A stretch of DNA of 64,000 nt from a bacterium (GCA_018062085.1 JAGOSY010000001.1:1-64000); one strand, 5' to 3'; counted from the stretch's first letter, positions 51,953 to 61,647 are shown. Notes: generated by a model not told the origin, from the sequence alone. Program-made: numbers and translations.

Positions 51953-52091
51953 CTCCTAACAAATTGCCATTACAGCAATCGACGGGCTTTCACTGTATCG
52001 AGACGAGAACCGCTCTATGTGCTTTGAGATTTACTCCGGGATCCATTACTGGTGGCCCGCTGACAGGAGAGCATTGGCTTCGTGCGATATG
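51903..52091 (-). ncRNA. Candidate stable small RNA of about 189 nt, possibly 6S RNA
   Basis: A minus-strand transcript is predicted from a promoter with TTGTCA and TATAAT 16 bases apart to a strong terminator, where CAGACCCCTGTG pairs with CACGGGGGTCTG and is followed by GTGCTTTTT. No reading frame spans it. Long-range pairing is visible between TGCTCTCCT and AGGAGCA and between CGGGC and GCCCG, giving an extended hairpin with a wide centre, and AGCGGGCCA occurs near the 5' side, as in 6S RNA of proteobacteria. The length fits 6S RNA. The identification is tentative; a different housekeeping or regulatory RNA is possible. Confidence 0.55.
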
Positions 52092-52096
52092 TTTCG

Positions 52097-52124
52097 ATTA
52101 TAGCAAGTTGCCAAGACCTGACAA
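52097..52124 (-). promoter_or_regulatory. Consensus-like promoter driving the candidate small RNA
   Basis: The -35 box TTGTCA (52124-52119), a 16-base spacer and the -10 box TATAAT (52102-52097) on the minus strand; transcription should begin near 52091. Confidence 0.7.
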
Positions 52125-52250
52125 GCCCTTTGAACATTAGAATTTACCGGACCATCTACATATATAGGGGATATCCACAGAGCCTGACTAGGCAAGATAA
52201 GCCGAGCGCTGAAGGGCGCAGTGATTCACTTAAACAACAAATGAAATAGA

Positions 52251-55200
52251 CTAGTGTTTCTCTGCTTTATTGTCTTTCTGCAAGAGCGAGACAAACACTT
52301 TCACTAATCGAGGGTCCCATTCTTTGCCTGCGCCATCTTGTATGAGCTTGAGCGCAGCTTCATGACTATGTGCTTCACGGTAAGGCCGATCGCTGGTCAT
52401 GGCAGTATAGGCATCTACGAGTGAGACAATTCTCGATTCAATTGGGATGACATCACCCTTGATACCATTAGGATAACCACTACCATCCCAATGCTCTTGA
52501 TACGATTCTACAATGGGCGATATCTTAGCCAATACCTTAGCTGGCTCTAAGAACTTAGCACCGGTGTGCGGCACTTGGTTAATGTAGACCAAGTCTTCAT
52601 CAGATAATGGTTCCGGACGCTTCAAAGTTTCTTCCGGTACGGCAATTTTACCGAGATTACAAAGCACCGCAGCTAGTGACACAACTTCGGTGTGATCTTT
52701 GGTCAGATGCAAAGCTTGAGCAATACGATTTGCATAGCCATAGGCTCTAGAAGAACGATCTGGGCCGTAAGATGAGCGGTCTTCTACAGTACGAATCAGT
52801 GTTGCCAACATACCCAGTAGGCCTTTCTCACGAATCAATTCAACGTCAAACTCTGGTACCAAATCTACTAAAGGAGTAGCGCCTGCCGAAGCAGAGGCCG
52901 CTGGCTTCTCCACCACAGGCCCCATGCGATTATCAACCTTCATTGCTTTCTTAAGCTCTTCTTCACCGCCAGCGGCAAGACTAGGTATCAAGTCTTCAGT
53001 CACCGTACAAACTTGATTTCGGCCACGGTGCTTAGCTAAAAATAGCGCTTGGTCAGCGAGTTCGAAGAGGCGTTCTTTATCTTGGGCATCATGAGGGAAA
53101 GTCGCTACACCGACTGAAGCAGTGACAATACCCCAACCCTCCACAGGCTTCTCCCTCATGGCAGCGCAAGCTCTCTCTGCCACCATTTTCGCCCATTTTA
53201 AATCTGTTTCTGGCAAGAGTACAACAAACTCTTCACCACCGAACCGGCCCACAGTGTCGATTTCACGCACACTACGCTTAATCACATTACCTATGTGGAT
53301 GATAGCGGCATCGCCAACATGGTGCCCCTTACTATCGTTGATGCGCTTGAGGTAGTCTAAGTCAACGATGATGAATGAGAAGGGGTGACCAAAGCGCTGA
53401 AAACGGTCAATTTCTTTAGTCAGTTGTTCTTCAAAATAACGACGGTTAAACAAACCAGTCATTGGATCAGTAATCGCCTGCCTCTCAACAGTAGCAAATA
53501 GCTCAGCGTGTGATATCACCACACCAACCCTATCAGCTAAGTCAATTACCATACGCATGTCTTTATCGGGGAATGATCTAGCCCGATCCTTGGCCACTAA
53601 CATCAAAGCGGCCTTGAAGTTATTGCCCTGCCCGAGGGGCACACAAACAGCCGAGCGGTTATCCCACTCACTAGATAAGATATCAGGCTCAAGACAAGCC
53701 TTAATTTCCTCAGGAGTGACATGCACAGTCAGCCCTTCTCTCAAGCGCTCAAGGGCACCAGCGAAAATGCCATCGGCAATCATATGGGCAAGTGGTTTAG
53801 CCACTTCATCATCAGGATGGCCATAGTCTTCTGGATCAGGCGCCTCTGGTTGCGGAAACTCATCCGCTGAACCGGCGAACTTACACTTAGTGGCTTCATC
53901 GGTGGGGCCGTCGTAAAGAGAAACCACACACAAATCGAGCTGGAAATAGTCACGTACAGATCGCACTAGCGTATCCATGATCTGATCAGCTTCTTTTAAC
54001 GACCGCTTGATTTCAACTGATACTTTATTGATCAAGCTTTCGCGTACTTGGTCAGCACGAATCTGCTGCACGGCCATGTCAGCCCGAATTACGTTAGACA
54101 AGTGACCAGCAATTGTTAGACCCAGTTCTCTATCTTGAGGCTTAAACTGGGGCCGCTTCGGTTGCCTCTGCCAGAGGCCAATTACTCCCAGTCGCGTGCC
54201 TTCGGAAATGAGAGGCAGCACCAGAGCCATATCATGGCCAAAGAAAGGATCACCCTTTCTTGAATATTCCATATTCACAACTTTGCCGCGACCCGACTCG
54301 AACACAGTTACGAAAGGATTATCTTTATTTTCCAACTCAACAGAAGGCTCTTCATCTGCCCGAATTTGCGGTTCAAGCACGCCACTGTCTTGATTAAACA
54401 AATATATTTGCGAGTGAATAAAGCCCATGTGATCAGCCACCAGAAGCACTGATTTGACTAGTGAATCGCGACTAGTCTGCCCCTTAGAATCACGAAAAAG
54501 ACTGGCGATCTCATTGATCAGCTTCATCTCTTGAGCATCCATTTCAATCTTCGATTGGTCGAAAGATTGCTGAACAACCACTGAGAGCATCTCAGCTACT
54601 TTCTGCAGTACAACGGCATCTTCGGTGGTCCACTCCCGCGGATTACCACACTGTTGTAGCTCTAGAAAACCTGAGAAGATACCACGAGAACGCAATTGCA
54701 CCATCAAGCGCCCCCGCACATCACCTAACTCTAAGAGCGATGACAGCGTGCGCGAAGTCTTATGCAAATCAGTATCTTGTGCGGTATCGGGAATACTAAT
54801 AACACCGGCACCAGACTCGTCAGGGAAGCGCGAGAGAAACTCAAGCACGATTGACATTGACTCTTGCGAATTAAGTTGATTGTCGACAAAACAAGTATGC
54901 CCAGTAATCGAATACTCATTAGTGACCACGAGTTGGTCACCAACAACTTTCCAAATCAGACCACGATCAGCTTTAAGAACATTGGTAAGCACCTCAATGG
55001 CGTATTGCAAAATCGAACTGAGATCACTTGAGTGCCTAAGCTGACCAATAATATCGCTGATGATGGTTTGAGCAGCGGGCGGAATGAGATTTTTGCTGTC
55101 GGCGTCGGTGGTCTTAACGGCCTTAAGGTTAGTACGAGTGCCACCCTTAGTAGTTTTGCGCGGCTCCGGTGGACTGTGGGCACCATGTGAATCCCCGCGC

Positions 55201-56330
55201 CCATCACCATCTGCTGAATCACCATTCGAACCGCCACTAGCGGCTCCACCAGGGTTAGTACCCTGATTGGCAACAGCAGAATTAGCGCCAGAAGAACCAG
55301 TTAGAGACTGATTACCAATGGCTGAATTGGCAGCTCCTGAATCAATAGCGGCTCGCCCCTGCGAGCCCGAAGGCCCTGCGTTCTGTCCTGAAATAGCCTG
55401 ATTGCCAGGCGGTGCAGTAGGGGCGAAGTTAGAGCTACTGACTGAGGGAAATGTCATCCCAGCGCTGCCAGATGCGCCAAAAGGAGCTTGAAAGAAGGAA
55501 GCATCAGGTGGTGGCAAACCGACAGCCAAATGCTGGGCAATGATTTTATCCATCTCTTCTTTACTCAACCCGCCAGAAGGCGCTTGCATGGCAAAAGGAT
55601 TGACATCAATGGGCGTAAAGTTAGAAGAAGTCGTGAGCGAATCTACAGCTATAGGCGAAATTTTGTTTGGGCCTGTATTTGATTGACTGGCCTGTAGCGC
55701 ATGTTCACCACTGATGTTGTTGTCGTAATAAGAAGGGTTGGCGCCATCGCCTTGCAGAATAAGCCCCTGTTGAATCGGTGCTTTAACCACAGGCCATGCG
55801 GCTTTCATGCGCTGCACCGAAGCCGGCGAGCTACCACCGGGCCCTAATGAAACGCGACTATCTTCAAGCCGGTTGCTCTCTGATAGATTGAGCGACTGCC
55901 AGATAGGCAAAAGCCGATTAAACGACTCACGGACTATGGCTGGTTCCATAGAACCAGTGCACTGATATTTCTCCGAATTTGGCGACTCCATGGCTTGCTG
56001 GCCATAGACAACAATGGAGAGCCCAGGGCTCTCCATCAAAACACACCATTCATCAGGAGAATCTTGTCTTTCCTCTGAGAAGCACGAGACACAAGTCGAT
56101 TCTCGCAAGAGCATGCCAAAGTAGCGCCCGCCAGGCAACAGCCGAGCGGCACTCTGCCGACTCCAGTAAACGATTACCGGCGCTAATTTTTGATCAAGAC
56201 TGAGCTTTTCTAATTCACGAATAAATGGCAAGAAACTATCAGGCGCCAGAATACTAAGGGGCAACGCCCCAGCGCCGGACTGTTGAACCAGCATCATCTG
56301 CAATTGTATGCGGCCCGACTCGTCCGTCAA
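52251..56330 (-). CDS. Multi-GAF diguanylate cyclase with a degenerate HD-GYP domain
   Basis: 1359 residues. The N-terminal domain (about 1-150) is unknown. A Ser/Gly/Asn/Pro-rich linker follows (about 200-400). Three GAF-like sensory domains occupy about 420-590, 600-750 and 770-945. The GGDEF domain (about 950-1110) has an intact active motif G1031-G-E-E-F1035 and an inhibitory site R1022-x-x-D1025, so it should make cyclic di-GMP with product feedback. The C-terminal HD-GYP-like region (about 1160-1350) keeps HWDGSGYP and DAYTAMTSDRPYR but has VLCNLGKIAVP where LLHDIGKI is expected (C1224, N1225), and the HHE motif reads YQE. The start is TTG at 56330; an ATG 12 codons in is possible. Confidence 0.92.
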   Translation of the reverse strand: MTDESGRIQLQMMLVQQSGAGALPLSILAPDSFLPFIRELEKLSLDQKLAPVIVYWSRQSAARLLPGGRYFGMLLRESTCVSCFSEERQDSPDEWCVLMESPGLSIVVYGQQAMESPNSEKYQCTGSMEPAIVRESFNRLLPIWQSLNLSESNRLEDSRVSLGPGGSSPASVQRMKAAWPVVKAPIQQGLILQGDGANPSYYDNNISGEHALQASQSNTGPNKISPIAVDSLTTSSNFTPIDVNPFAMQAPSGGLSKEEMDKIIAQHLAVGLPPPDASFFQAPFGASGSAGMTFPSVSSSNFAPTAPPGNQAISGQNAGPSGSQGRAAIDSGAANSAIGNQSLTGSSGANSAVANQGTNPGGAASGGSNGDSADGDGRGDSHGAHSPPEPRKTTKGGTRTNLKAVKTTDADSKNLIPPAAQTIISDIIGQLRHSSDLSSILQYAIEVLTNVLKADRGLIWKVVGDQLVVTNEYSITGHTCFVDNQLNSQESMSIVLEFLSRFPDESGAGVISIPDTAQDTDLHKTSRTLSSLLELGDVRGRLMVQLRSRGIFSGFLELQQCGNPREWTTEDAVVLQKVAEMLSVVVQQSFDQSKIEMDAQEMKLINEIASLFRDSKGQTSRDSLVKSVLLVADHMGFIHSQIYLFNQDSGVLEPQIRADEEPSVELENKDNPFVTVFESGRGKVVNMEYSRKGDPFFGHDMALVLPLISEGTRLGVIGLWQRQPKRPQFKPQDRELGLTIAGHLSNVIRADMAVQQIRADQVRESLINKVSVEIKRSLKEADQIMDTLVRSVRDYFQLDLCVVSLYDGPTDEATKCKFAGSADEFPQPEAPDPEDYGHPDDEVAKPLAHMIADGIFAGALERLREGLTVHVTPEEIKACLEPDILSSEWDNRSAVCVPLGQGNNFKAALMLVAKDRARSFPDKDMRMVIDLADRVGVVISHAELFATVERQAITDPMTGLFNRRYFEEQLTKEIDRFQRFGHPFSFIIVDLDYLKRINDSKGHHVGDAAIIHIGNVIKRSVREIDTVGRFGGEEFVVLLPETDLKWAKMVAERACAAMREKPVEGWGIVTASVGVATFPHDAQDKERLFELADQALFLAKHRGRNQVCTVTEDLIPSLAAGGEEELKKAMKVDNRMGPVVEKPAASASAGATPLVDLVPEFDVELIREKGLLGMLATLIRTVEDRSSYGPDRSSRAYGYANRIAQALHLTKDHTEVVSLAAVLCNLGKIAVPEETLKRPEPLSDEDLVYINQVPHTGAKFLEPAKVLAKISPIVESYQEHWDGSGYPNGIKGDVIPIESRIVSLVDAYTAMTSDRPYREAHSHEAALKLIQDGAGKEWDPRLVKVFVSLLQKDNKAEKH

Positions 56331-56564
56331 TTTCTGTTTACCAGCTCTAAACTAATAGTAGATTTTAATAGGTTTCCTGCCTAAATAGATACCACTGCGC
56401 CTGTGCCTTTAATCTCAGATAGTCAGACTGTGACTTAATGTTACCCTTTACATCTCTTCTCAAGTGCCATAGCTCAAGAGGGTCAGTGCTAACATGGGTC
56501 AACTTAGCCAATAATCTAATATTTGGCTGATCCGGCTGTGCGAACGAGAATTTTGAATTTGACG

Positions 56565-57260
56565 ATGACAAAAGCGGACGAATTAGCTGACAGTGAAAGC
56601 GAAGACCAAGGAGCGGCCTTGCCCCTTGAAGTCGTCTATCAAGAAAATATCTGTTTTTGGGAAAAAGCCTGGAATATGTGCAAAGTGCCATATACGCAGC
56701 TACCAGACTTGTCTTACATTCCGCGCATAGCTGAAGAATTGAACAAAGCAGGCGCAAAAAAAGTTCTCGACCTTGGCTGCGGCTCTGGCTGGTTGTCTGT
56801 CTACCTGGCCAGACAAGGCTTTGACGTAGTTGGCGTCGACGTCTCCGCCCAGGCAATAAATCTAGCCAATACCTGGGCCTCACAAGAAGACTTAAAGATC
56901 TCTTTTGACGTAGGCGATGCTTCGCAACTGCAATACCAAGCAGGCAGCTTTGATGCAGTAGTTGCCAACTCTATTTTTGAGCACTTTCCTATGAAGCAAG
57001 CTCAGCTACTGACTGATAAAGTCAACTCTATGCTCAAAGAAGGCGGTGTCTTCGTCGGCTGCTTCGACAAAGTAGGGGGTGGGCCTGGCGAATATTACAC
57101 CCTAGAAGACGGCACCCATGTTTATACAGACAAAGCGCGCAAAGGTATGATGTTGCGACGCTATTCGCTAGATGAACTGCAAGTTCTCTTTAACGCTTTC
57201 AAAACCATGGCAAACGACGAAGTAGACGGCGGCTCAATATTTCTAGTGGCCAATAAATAG
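56565..57260 (+). CDS. Class I SAM-dependent methyltransferase
   Basis: 231 residues from the ATG at 56565; TTG (56523) or GTG (56538) starts would add up to 14 residues, and none has a clear ribosome site. The SAM-binding motif is VLDLGCGSGWLSVYLARQGF, followed by VVGVDVSAQAINLA (motif II), FDVGDASQLQY and FDAVVANSIFEHFP. This order is standard for small-molecule methyltransferases of the UbiE/Coq5-like type. The substrate cannot be inferred, and the neighbours (a GGDEF protein and polyamine transport genes) do not help. Confidence 0.85.
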   Translation: MTKADELADSESEDQGAALPLEVVYQENICFWEKAWNMCKVPYTQLPDLSYIPRIAEELNKAGAKKVLDLGCGSGWLSVYLARQGFDVVGVDVSAQAINLANTWASQEDLKISFDVGDASQLQYQAGSFDAVVANSIFEHFPMKQAQLLTDKVNSMLKEGGVFVGCFDKVGGGPGEYYTLEDGTHVYTDKARKGMMLRRYSLDELQVLFNAFKTMANDEVDGGSIFLVANK

Positions 57261-57282
57261 GCACAGTTACCAGCCCAAGGGC

Positions 57283-58395
57283 TCAAGCACACTTAAGCTC
57301 GGTCCACATACTGTCAAAAATGAAGATGGCAGAACCAATCTCACCCAATTCTTCACAGCGCTCCATGACCTGAGGCGGTGGATAAAGATTAGGGTCTTGG
57401 CGCAAATGAGAATCAACCAGCTTCCAGGCTGTTTCATTGGCGATAGCATAGTTGGTAAAGTTAGCACAAGCTGCAGCTACAGCCGGCTCTAGCATGTAGT
57501 TAATCCACTTGTAAGCAAGATCTACGTGCGGTGCAGTATTCGGTATGCAGAAATTATCAGTCCAAATTGAAGCACCATTGCTGGGAATAACATAACGCAA
57601 ATCAGGATTGTCGCGACGCGCCTGATAGGCGTCGCCACTAAATACTTGCGATAGATATGAGTCGCCGCTGGCTAACTCAACAATTACTTGATCGGATGTA
57701 TAGCACATGGTCAGTGGCTTCTGCTCAATTAGCCTATTGGTGGCTGCAGCAATAATTGGCTTCTCGACAGAATTATATGAATGACCAGCCATTTTCAAAG
57801 CCATACCAATTACTTCGCGGCCATCATCAAGCAAAGTCATGCGCTGAGACAATCTCTTATCCCAGAAAACTTCCCATGGCAAAGACAAGCTAGAAGAGTT
57901 TTTGATCAGACCGAGTTCAGTCATTTTTGCCAAACTAAAACCTACACCAGTAGTGCCCCAGGTGTAGGGAACACAATGCTTCAAACCAGGGTCAAAAGCA
58001 GAATTGGTAAAGCGTGGCATCATATGGGCCAAGCCCGGAAGTCGGTCGTGATCGAGGAGCGAGAGTATGTCTAGTTTGTGCAATTGCTTGACCATATAGC
58101 TCGATGGCACTATGACATCGTACAAACTGCCTCCGGCCTGCAATTTAGCCAGCAAAGCCTCGTTTGAAGCAAACGTATCATAGACAACTTTGCACGAATA
58201 ACGCTTTTCAAATTCAGGAATTGCATCAGGATGCAAATAATCGGCCCAATTTAGAATATTTAGCTGGTCAGTTTTTTGCTCAAACGACTTAAACCTAGAG
58301 CTGCAGGCTGTGAGCCCAGGCAACAAGAGCATTGATGACAAGGCCGCCAGCATTTGCCGACGGTTCAATGGCAATTGTTCAAAAGGCGCAATCAT
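57283..58395 (-). CDS. potD: Polyamine-type ABC transporter substrate-binding lipoprotein (PotD-like)
   Basis: 370 residues. The N-terminus has a twin-arginine signal (LNRRQMLAALSSMLLLPG) leading to a lipobox LTAC at C31, which suggests Tat export and lipid anchoring. The mature protein shows INWADYLHPDAIPEFEKRYS, DVIVPSSYMVKQLHKLDILS and IWTDNFCIPNTAPHVDLAYK, standard for spermidine/putrescine binders. Its start overlaps the potA stop by 4 bases. No PotB or PotC permease gene lies nearby. Confidence 0.9.
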   Translation of the reverse strand: MIAPFEQLPLNRRQMLAALSSMLLLPGLTACSSRFKSFEQKTDQLNILNWADYLHPDAIPEFEKRYSCKVVYDTFASNEALLAKLQAGGSLYDVIVPSSYMVKQLHKLDILSLLDHDRLPGLAHMMPRFTNSAFDPGLKHCVPYTWGTTGVGFSLAKMTELGLIKNSSSLSLPWEVFWDKRLSQRMTLLDDGREVIGMALKMAGHSYNSVEKPIIAAATNRLIEQKPLTMCYTSDQVIVELASGDSYLSQVFSGDAYQARRDNPDLRYVIPSNGASIWTDNFCIPNTAPHVDLAYKWINYMLEPAVAAACANFTNYAIANETAWKLVDSHLRQDPNLYPPPQVMERCEELGEIGSAIFIFDSMWTELKCA

Positions 58396-59531
58396 AGAGG
58401 TATGACACTAACTGCCTGGGGTTCAAAACTGAGATATAGCGGGGCACCAGCCAGTTGTTCAGCGCTTAAACAATTCAACTGCGAAGATGATACCACTGCC
58501 CGCAACTGCACCCCACTAGTGGCACAGCTGAGCTTCAAATCAACTAAGCTACCAAGATAAGAGCTGTTGGTAATTTGACAAAAAATAAGGTTCTGGCGCG
58601 ATTCTGGTTGCTCACTACTGAGCTTAACAGTTTCTGGTTTAAAACAGGCAAAGGCGCTACCGCCGACTGGCAATTGTTCACTACCGGCAGTGCGCGAACT
58701 TATCACTAGACCACTATCACAATCAAGCACAATTGATTGACTATCGCTCGACACAACCTTGCCAGCTAGTAGATTAGAACGACCAATGAAACCAGCAGTG
58801 AAGGCAGTTTGAGGCTGCTCGTAAATTTCAGAAGGGGTGCCCACCTGCTCTAAATTACCACCATTGAAAACAGCTACTCTTGTGGAAATTGCTAAAGCTT
58901 CAGCTTGATCATGAGTAACCATAACAAATGTCAAATTTAGCTCCCGCTTCAATCGCGACAACTCTTCTTGCATTTCTTCGCGAATACGCACATCTAATGC
59001 TGAAAGAGGCTCGTCAAGTAGCAGCACCACTGGTCTCATCACTAAGGCCCTAGCTAGGGCAACACGCTGTTGCTGACCTCCAGAAAGCTGAGCAGGCAAC
59101 CGATCGGCAAACTCGCTTAAGCGTACTATTTTTAGGGCCTCTCTGCTCTTTTCACCAATCTCATTATTGCTGTAGCGCTTGGCCGAACGCAAGCCAAAGG
59201 CAACGTTTTCTAGAACAGACATGTGCGGAAATAGTGCATAGCTCTGAAAGACCATATTCACAGGTCGCCTATATGGTGGCACACCAATAGTTTGCTTACC
59301 ATCAATGAAAATGGTTCCGCTGCTCGGTTCTTCAAATCCAGCAAAGATGCGCAGTAGAGTGGTTTTACCACAGCCAGACGGCCCGAGAAAACTATAAAAT
59401 TCACCAGCCGCAACATTGAGACTAATATCGTTGAGGGCATTGCTAGCAGCACCATCAAATCGTTTCGAAACGCGATCGGCCACAAGTACAGCACCGCTAG
59501 AATTACTAGAATTTTGCTTCAAGTCTTCCAC
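58392..59531 (-). CDS. potA: Polyamine-type ABC transporter ATP-binding protein (PotA-like)
   Basis: 379 residues. Walker A is GPSGCGKTTLL, the Q-loop is in VFQSYALFPHMSVLENVAFG, the signature is LSGGQQQRVALARAL and Walker B is VVLLLDEPLSALD, with the switch histidine in VMVTHDQAEALAI. The C-terminal 120 residues form the regulatory TOBE-type domain (FIGRSNLLAGKVVSSDSQSI). The start codon shares one base with the stop of the upstream PucR-type regulator. It is expected to energise polyamine uptake, but the membrane subunits are not encoded here. Confidence 0.93.
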   Translation of the reverse strand: MEDLKQNSSNSSGAVLVADRVSKRFDGAASNALNDISLNVAAGEFYSFLGPSGCGKTTLLRIFAGFEEPSSGTIFIDGKQTIGVPPYRRPVNMVFQSYALFPHMSVLENVAFGLRSAKRYSNNEIGEKSREALKIVRLSEFADRLPAQLSGGQQQRVALARALVMRPVVLLLDEPLSALDVRIREEMQEELSRLKRELNLTFVMVTHDQAEALAISTRVAVFNGGNLEQVGTPSEIYEQPQTAFTAGFIGRSNLLAGKVVSSDSQSIVLDCDSGLVISSRTAGSEQLPVGGSAFACFKPETVKLSSEQPESRQNLIFCQITNSSYLGSLVDLKLSCATSGVQLRAVVSSSQLNCLSAEQLAGAPLYLSFEPQAVSVIPL

Positions 59532-61234
59532 TAGCGCTTCTTCTGCCCACTTTTCATGTCACGAATTAAATAAGCAATCTGCAAGTTGAGCAACACTTCT
59601 TGTGAGTCTATATCGACCTTAAGAATGTCAGCAATCTGCTCTAAGCGATAGCGCAAAGTATGGCGGTGTATAAACAGTGAGCGAGCAGTAGAATTTAAAT
59701 TAGCACCATGCTCGACGTATACACGCAGAGTTTCTACCAACTCTGACTCCCACTCCTCATCATAAGCTTCAAGCAAGCTCAAGTTTTCTTCTAAAAATCG
59801 ATCAGACTCAGGGTGATCAATGATCAAGTAAAGCAAGCGCTTGATACCAAGCTCAGCGTAACCTAAAAGAAACTCACCATCGGCATCGATCATCGAACCA
59901 ACTACAAGGGCTTGCCTGGCCTCGCCGTAAGCGTCAGGCAAATCAAGGGCGGTAGTAATCAAGCGACCGGCACCAAGTCTCACTTTCACACCAGGATTGA
60001 GTTCTTTGATACGAGCAGAGAGAGTCTCAGCGTGAGTAAGCCAGGGCTCGGATGATTTTTCTTTATAGGGAATAACAAAGGCACGCATGCCCTCTGCTTC
60101 GCAAGAAATATAAGTATCATCAGGATAGGCCACAGCAGCAGAAGGTGACACGGTGGCTTTACCGTCTTCAGCAAAACTAGCATCTACGGCAAAAACAAGA
60201 AAACCGTCGCAAAGATCAAAGCCAAAATGCCTATCAAGTCTTTCTTGGTCGGCAGCTGAAAGAGTGCGTCCTGAAAGCAGGTCTTTTAACAAAGTCTTTT
60301 GCGTCACCGAGAAAGTGGGCGAATCTTTTAATCGATGTGAAAAATCGACTTTACAAGCCAAGGTCAGAGGGTGCATATATTCACAGAGGGCACTCTCATC
60401 GTCTTGAGGGCGAATCATTACCGAGACATAACCAACCAAGACATCACTGAGCGGAACGGGAAAAACCAATCTCCTTCCCAATTTAAAAGGGGTCATATTA
60501 ACGTCAGAGCTAATATCGCGATGAGGCGCAGTACCAGGTGTCAGAGCCTCTCGGCTTTTTTGATAAGTGCGAAGTGCATTAGCGCCTTCTTCACGCAAAT
60601 TGCGTTGCTGAGCAATAGGAGTGGCCCCCATGTTGCGCGCAGCCAGAACCTTGAACTCAGAAGTCTCGACCACTAGCGGCCTATTTAACCAACCAGAAAC
60701 AGTTTCAACCAAACCATCTAAGCCTTCTTCAAGGACAATGCTGAGCATGACTGAATAAAGACGAGCAGAAGAGTGCTTAAGTTCGCGCAAGAAGACAAAA
60801 CGAAAATCTTCAACTACTTGTGCTGGATCGCCATAACTGGGCACTACGATCAAGGCAACTTCAGCATCCTGGCAGCGCTTGATCAAGCGTTGCACCCCAG
60901 CATCAACAAGAGAGGGAACTGCATTTGCAGCGATATTAGTAGTATTTGCAGTGTTAGTAACCAAGGCACTAGAACCGGTGGCATAATCGGCACTAGTCTT
61001 GACAATTACCAGTGCCGACAAAAGAGGCAGGGCCGAAAGCTCTACCTTGCTCAGGGCATCGGACCAAGTAACCACCAAACTGCCAGCCCGAGGCTGAGTT
61101 CCGATGCTAGAGATTACTTGCGACACCTGACGATCGAGCAAATCACTACCAACAACTACTTGAGCCTCTGCCAATGAGTCAGAAGTCAGCAATTGCCTGA
61201 CGGTCGGATGAATCGAATATGGTGCCTGCGACAT
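59531..61234 (-). CDS. PucR/CdaR-family transcriptional regulator
   Basis: 567 residues. The N-terminal PucR-type domain (about 1-150) contains SLAEAQVVVGSDLLDRQVSQ and LSALPLLSALVIVKTS. A central region (about 290-470) with FGFDLCDGFLVFAVDASFAE and VRLGAGRLITTALDLPDAYG resembles the GGDEF-like CdaR fold. The C-terminal helix-turn-helix is in ARSLFIHRHTLRYRLEQIAD. Members activate purine, carbohydrate or polyamine/GABA use genes. It overlaps potA by one base, so it is the first gene of the regulator-potA-potD unit and probably autoregulates it. Confidence 0.88.
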   Translation of the reverse strand: MSQAPYSIHPTVRQLLTSDSLAEAQVVVGSDLLDRQVSQVISSIGTQPRAGSLVVTWSDALSKVELSALPLLSALVIVKTSADYATGSSALVTNTANTTNIAANAVPSLVDAGVQRLIKRCQDAEVALIVVPSYGDPAQVVEDFRFVFLRELKHSSARLYSVMLSIVLEEGLDGLVETVSGWLNRPLVVETSEFKVLAARNMGATPIAQQRNLREEGANALRTYQKSREALTPGTAPHRDISSDVNMTPFKLGRRLVFPVPLSDVLVGYVSVMIRPQDDESALCEYMHPLTLACKVDFSHRLKDSPTFSVTQKTLLKDLLSGRTLSAADQERLDRHFGFDLCDGFLVFAVDASFAEDGKATVSPSAAVAYPDDTYISCEAEGMRAFVIPYKEKSSEPWLTHAETLSARIKELNPGVKVRLGAGRLITTALDLPDAYGEARQALVVGSMIDADGEFLLGYAELGIKRLLYLIIDHPESDRFLEENLSLLEAYDEEWESELVETLRVYVEHGANLNSTARSLFIHRHTLRYRLEQIADILKVDIDSQEVLLNLQIAYLIRDMKSGQKKR

Positions 61235-61456
61235 ACTATCCTTTTAATCAAGAAAAGCATCCTTTCTTATCTTAGCCCAGCGCGAGGACGATTAGGCAGT
61301 TATACTTCTTATACAGCGTATATACATTAGGAATGGTAGATAAAACTTTGAGTTTTCAGTAGATTTTGGTCTCTGAGCTATTGAGGTTTTCCGGCTTTTG
61401 AGTAATATTTAATACAGTCTAATTTTCACTGTCTTTTAGCCTAGAAAGAGCTATCG

Positions 61457-61624
61457 ATGAACCGCAACGAACACGCCCAAGCCCTTGACTCGAGATTACT
61501 CGGTATTTTCGAACACAAAATCTTGGAATTCACCAAGTTTTCTGAAGAAAATCCCAATACAGCTGCGATTACAATGCTAATTGCCGATCTGTACCGCGAT
61601 TTGGCCAACATAGTCAAACACTAA
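61457..61624 (+). CDS. Small protein, 55 residues
   Basis: ATG start with AAAGAG a short distance upstream and a strong terminator after the TAA. The sequence reads MNRNEHAQALDSRLLGIFEH, then KILEFTKFSEENPNTAAITM and LIADLYRDLANIVKH, a compact helical protein with an acidic-amphipathic pattern. No family is recognised. The independent transcription unit (promoter region, terminator) favours a real gene. Confidence 0.6.
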   Translation: MNRNEHAQALDSRLLGIFEHKILEFTKFSEENPNTAAITMLIADLYRDLANIVKH

Positions 61625-61647
61625 CAATTGCCAAACAAAAGTGATTC

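Noticed and set aside
51903..52091. RNase P RNA or signal recognition particle RNA as identity of the small RNA
   Set aside because: The RNase P core GAGGAAAGTCCGGGC and the SRP tip GGxAGCAG motif are not present.
52145..52250. Additional RNA or leader element before the GGDEF protein's 3' end
   Set aside because: No stem with T-run, promoter or family motif could be found in this short gap.
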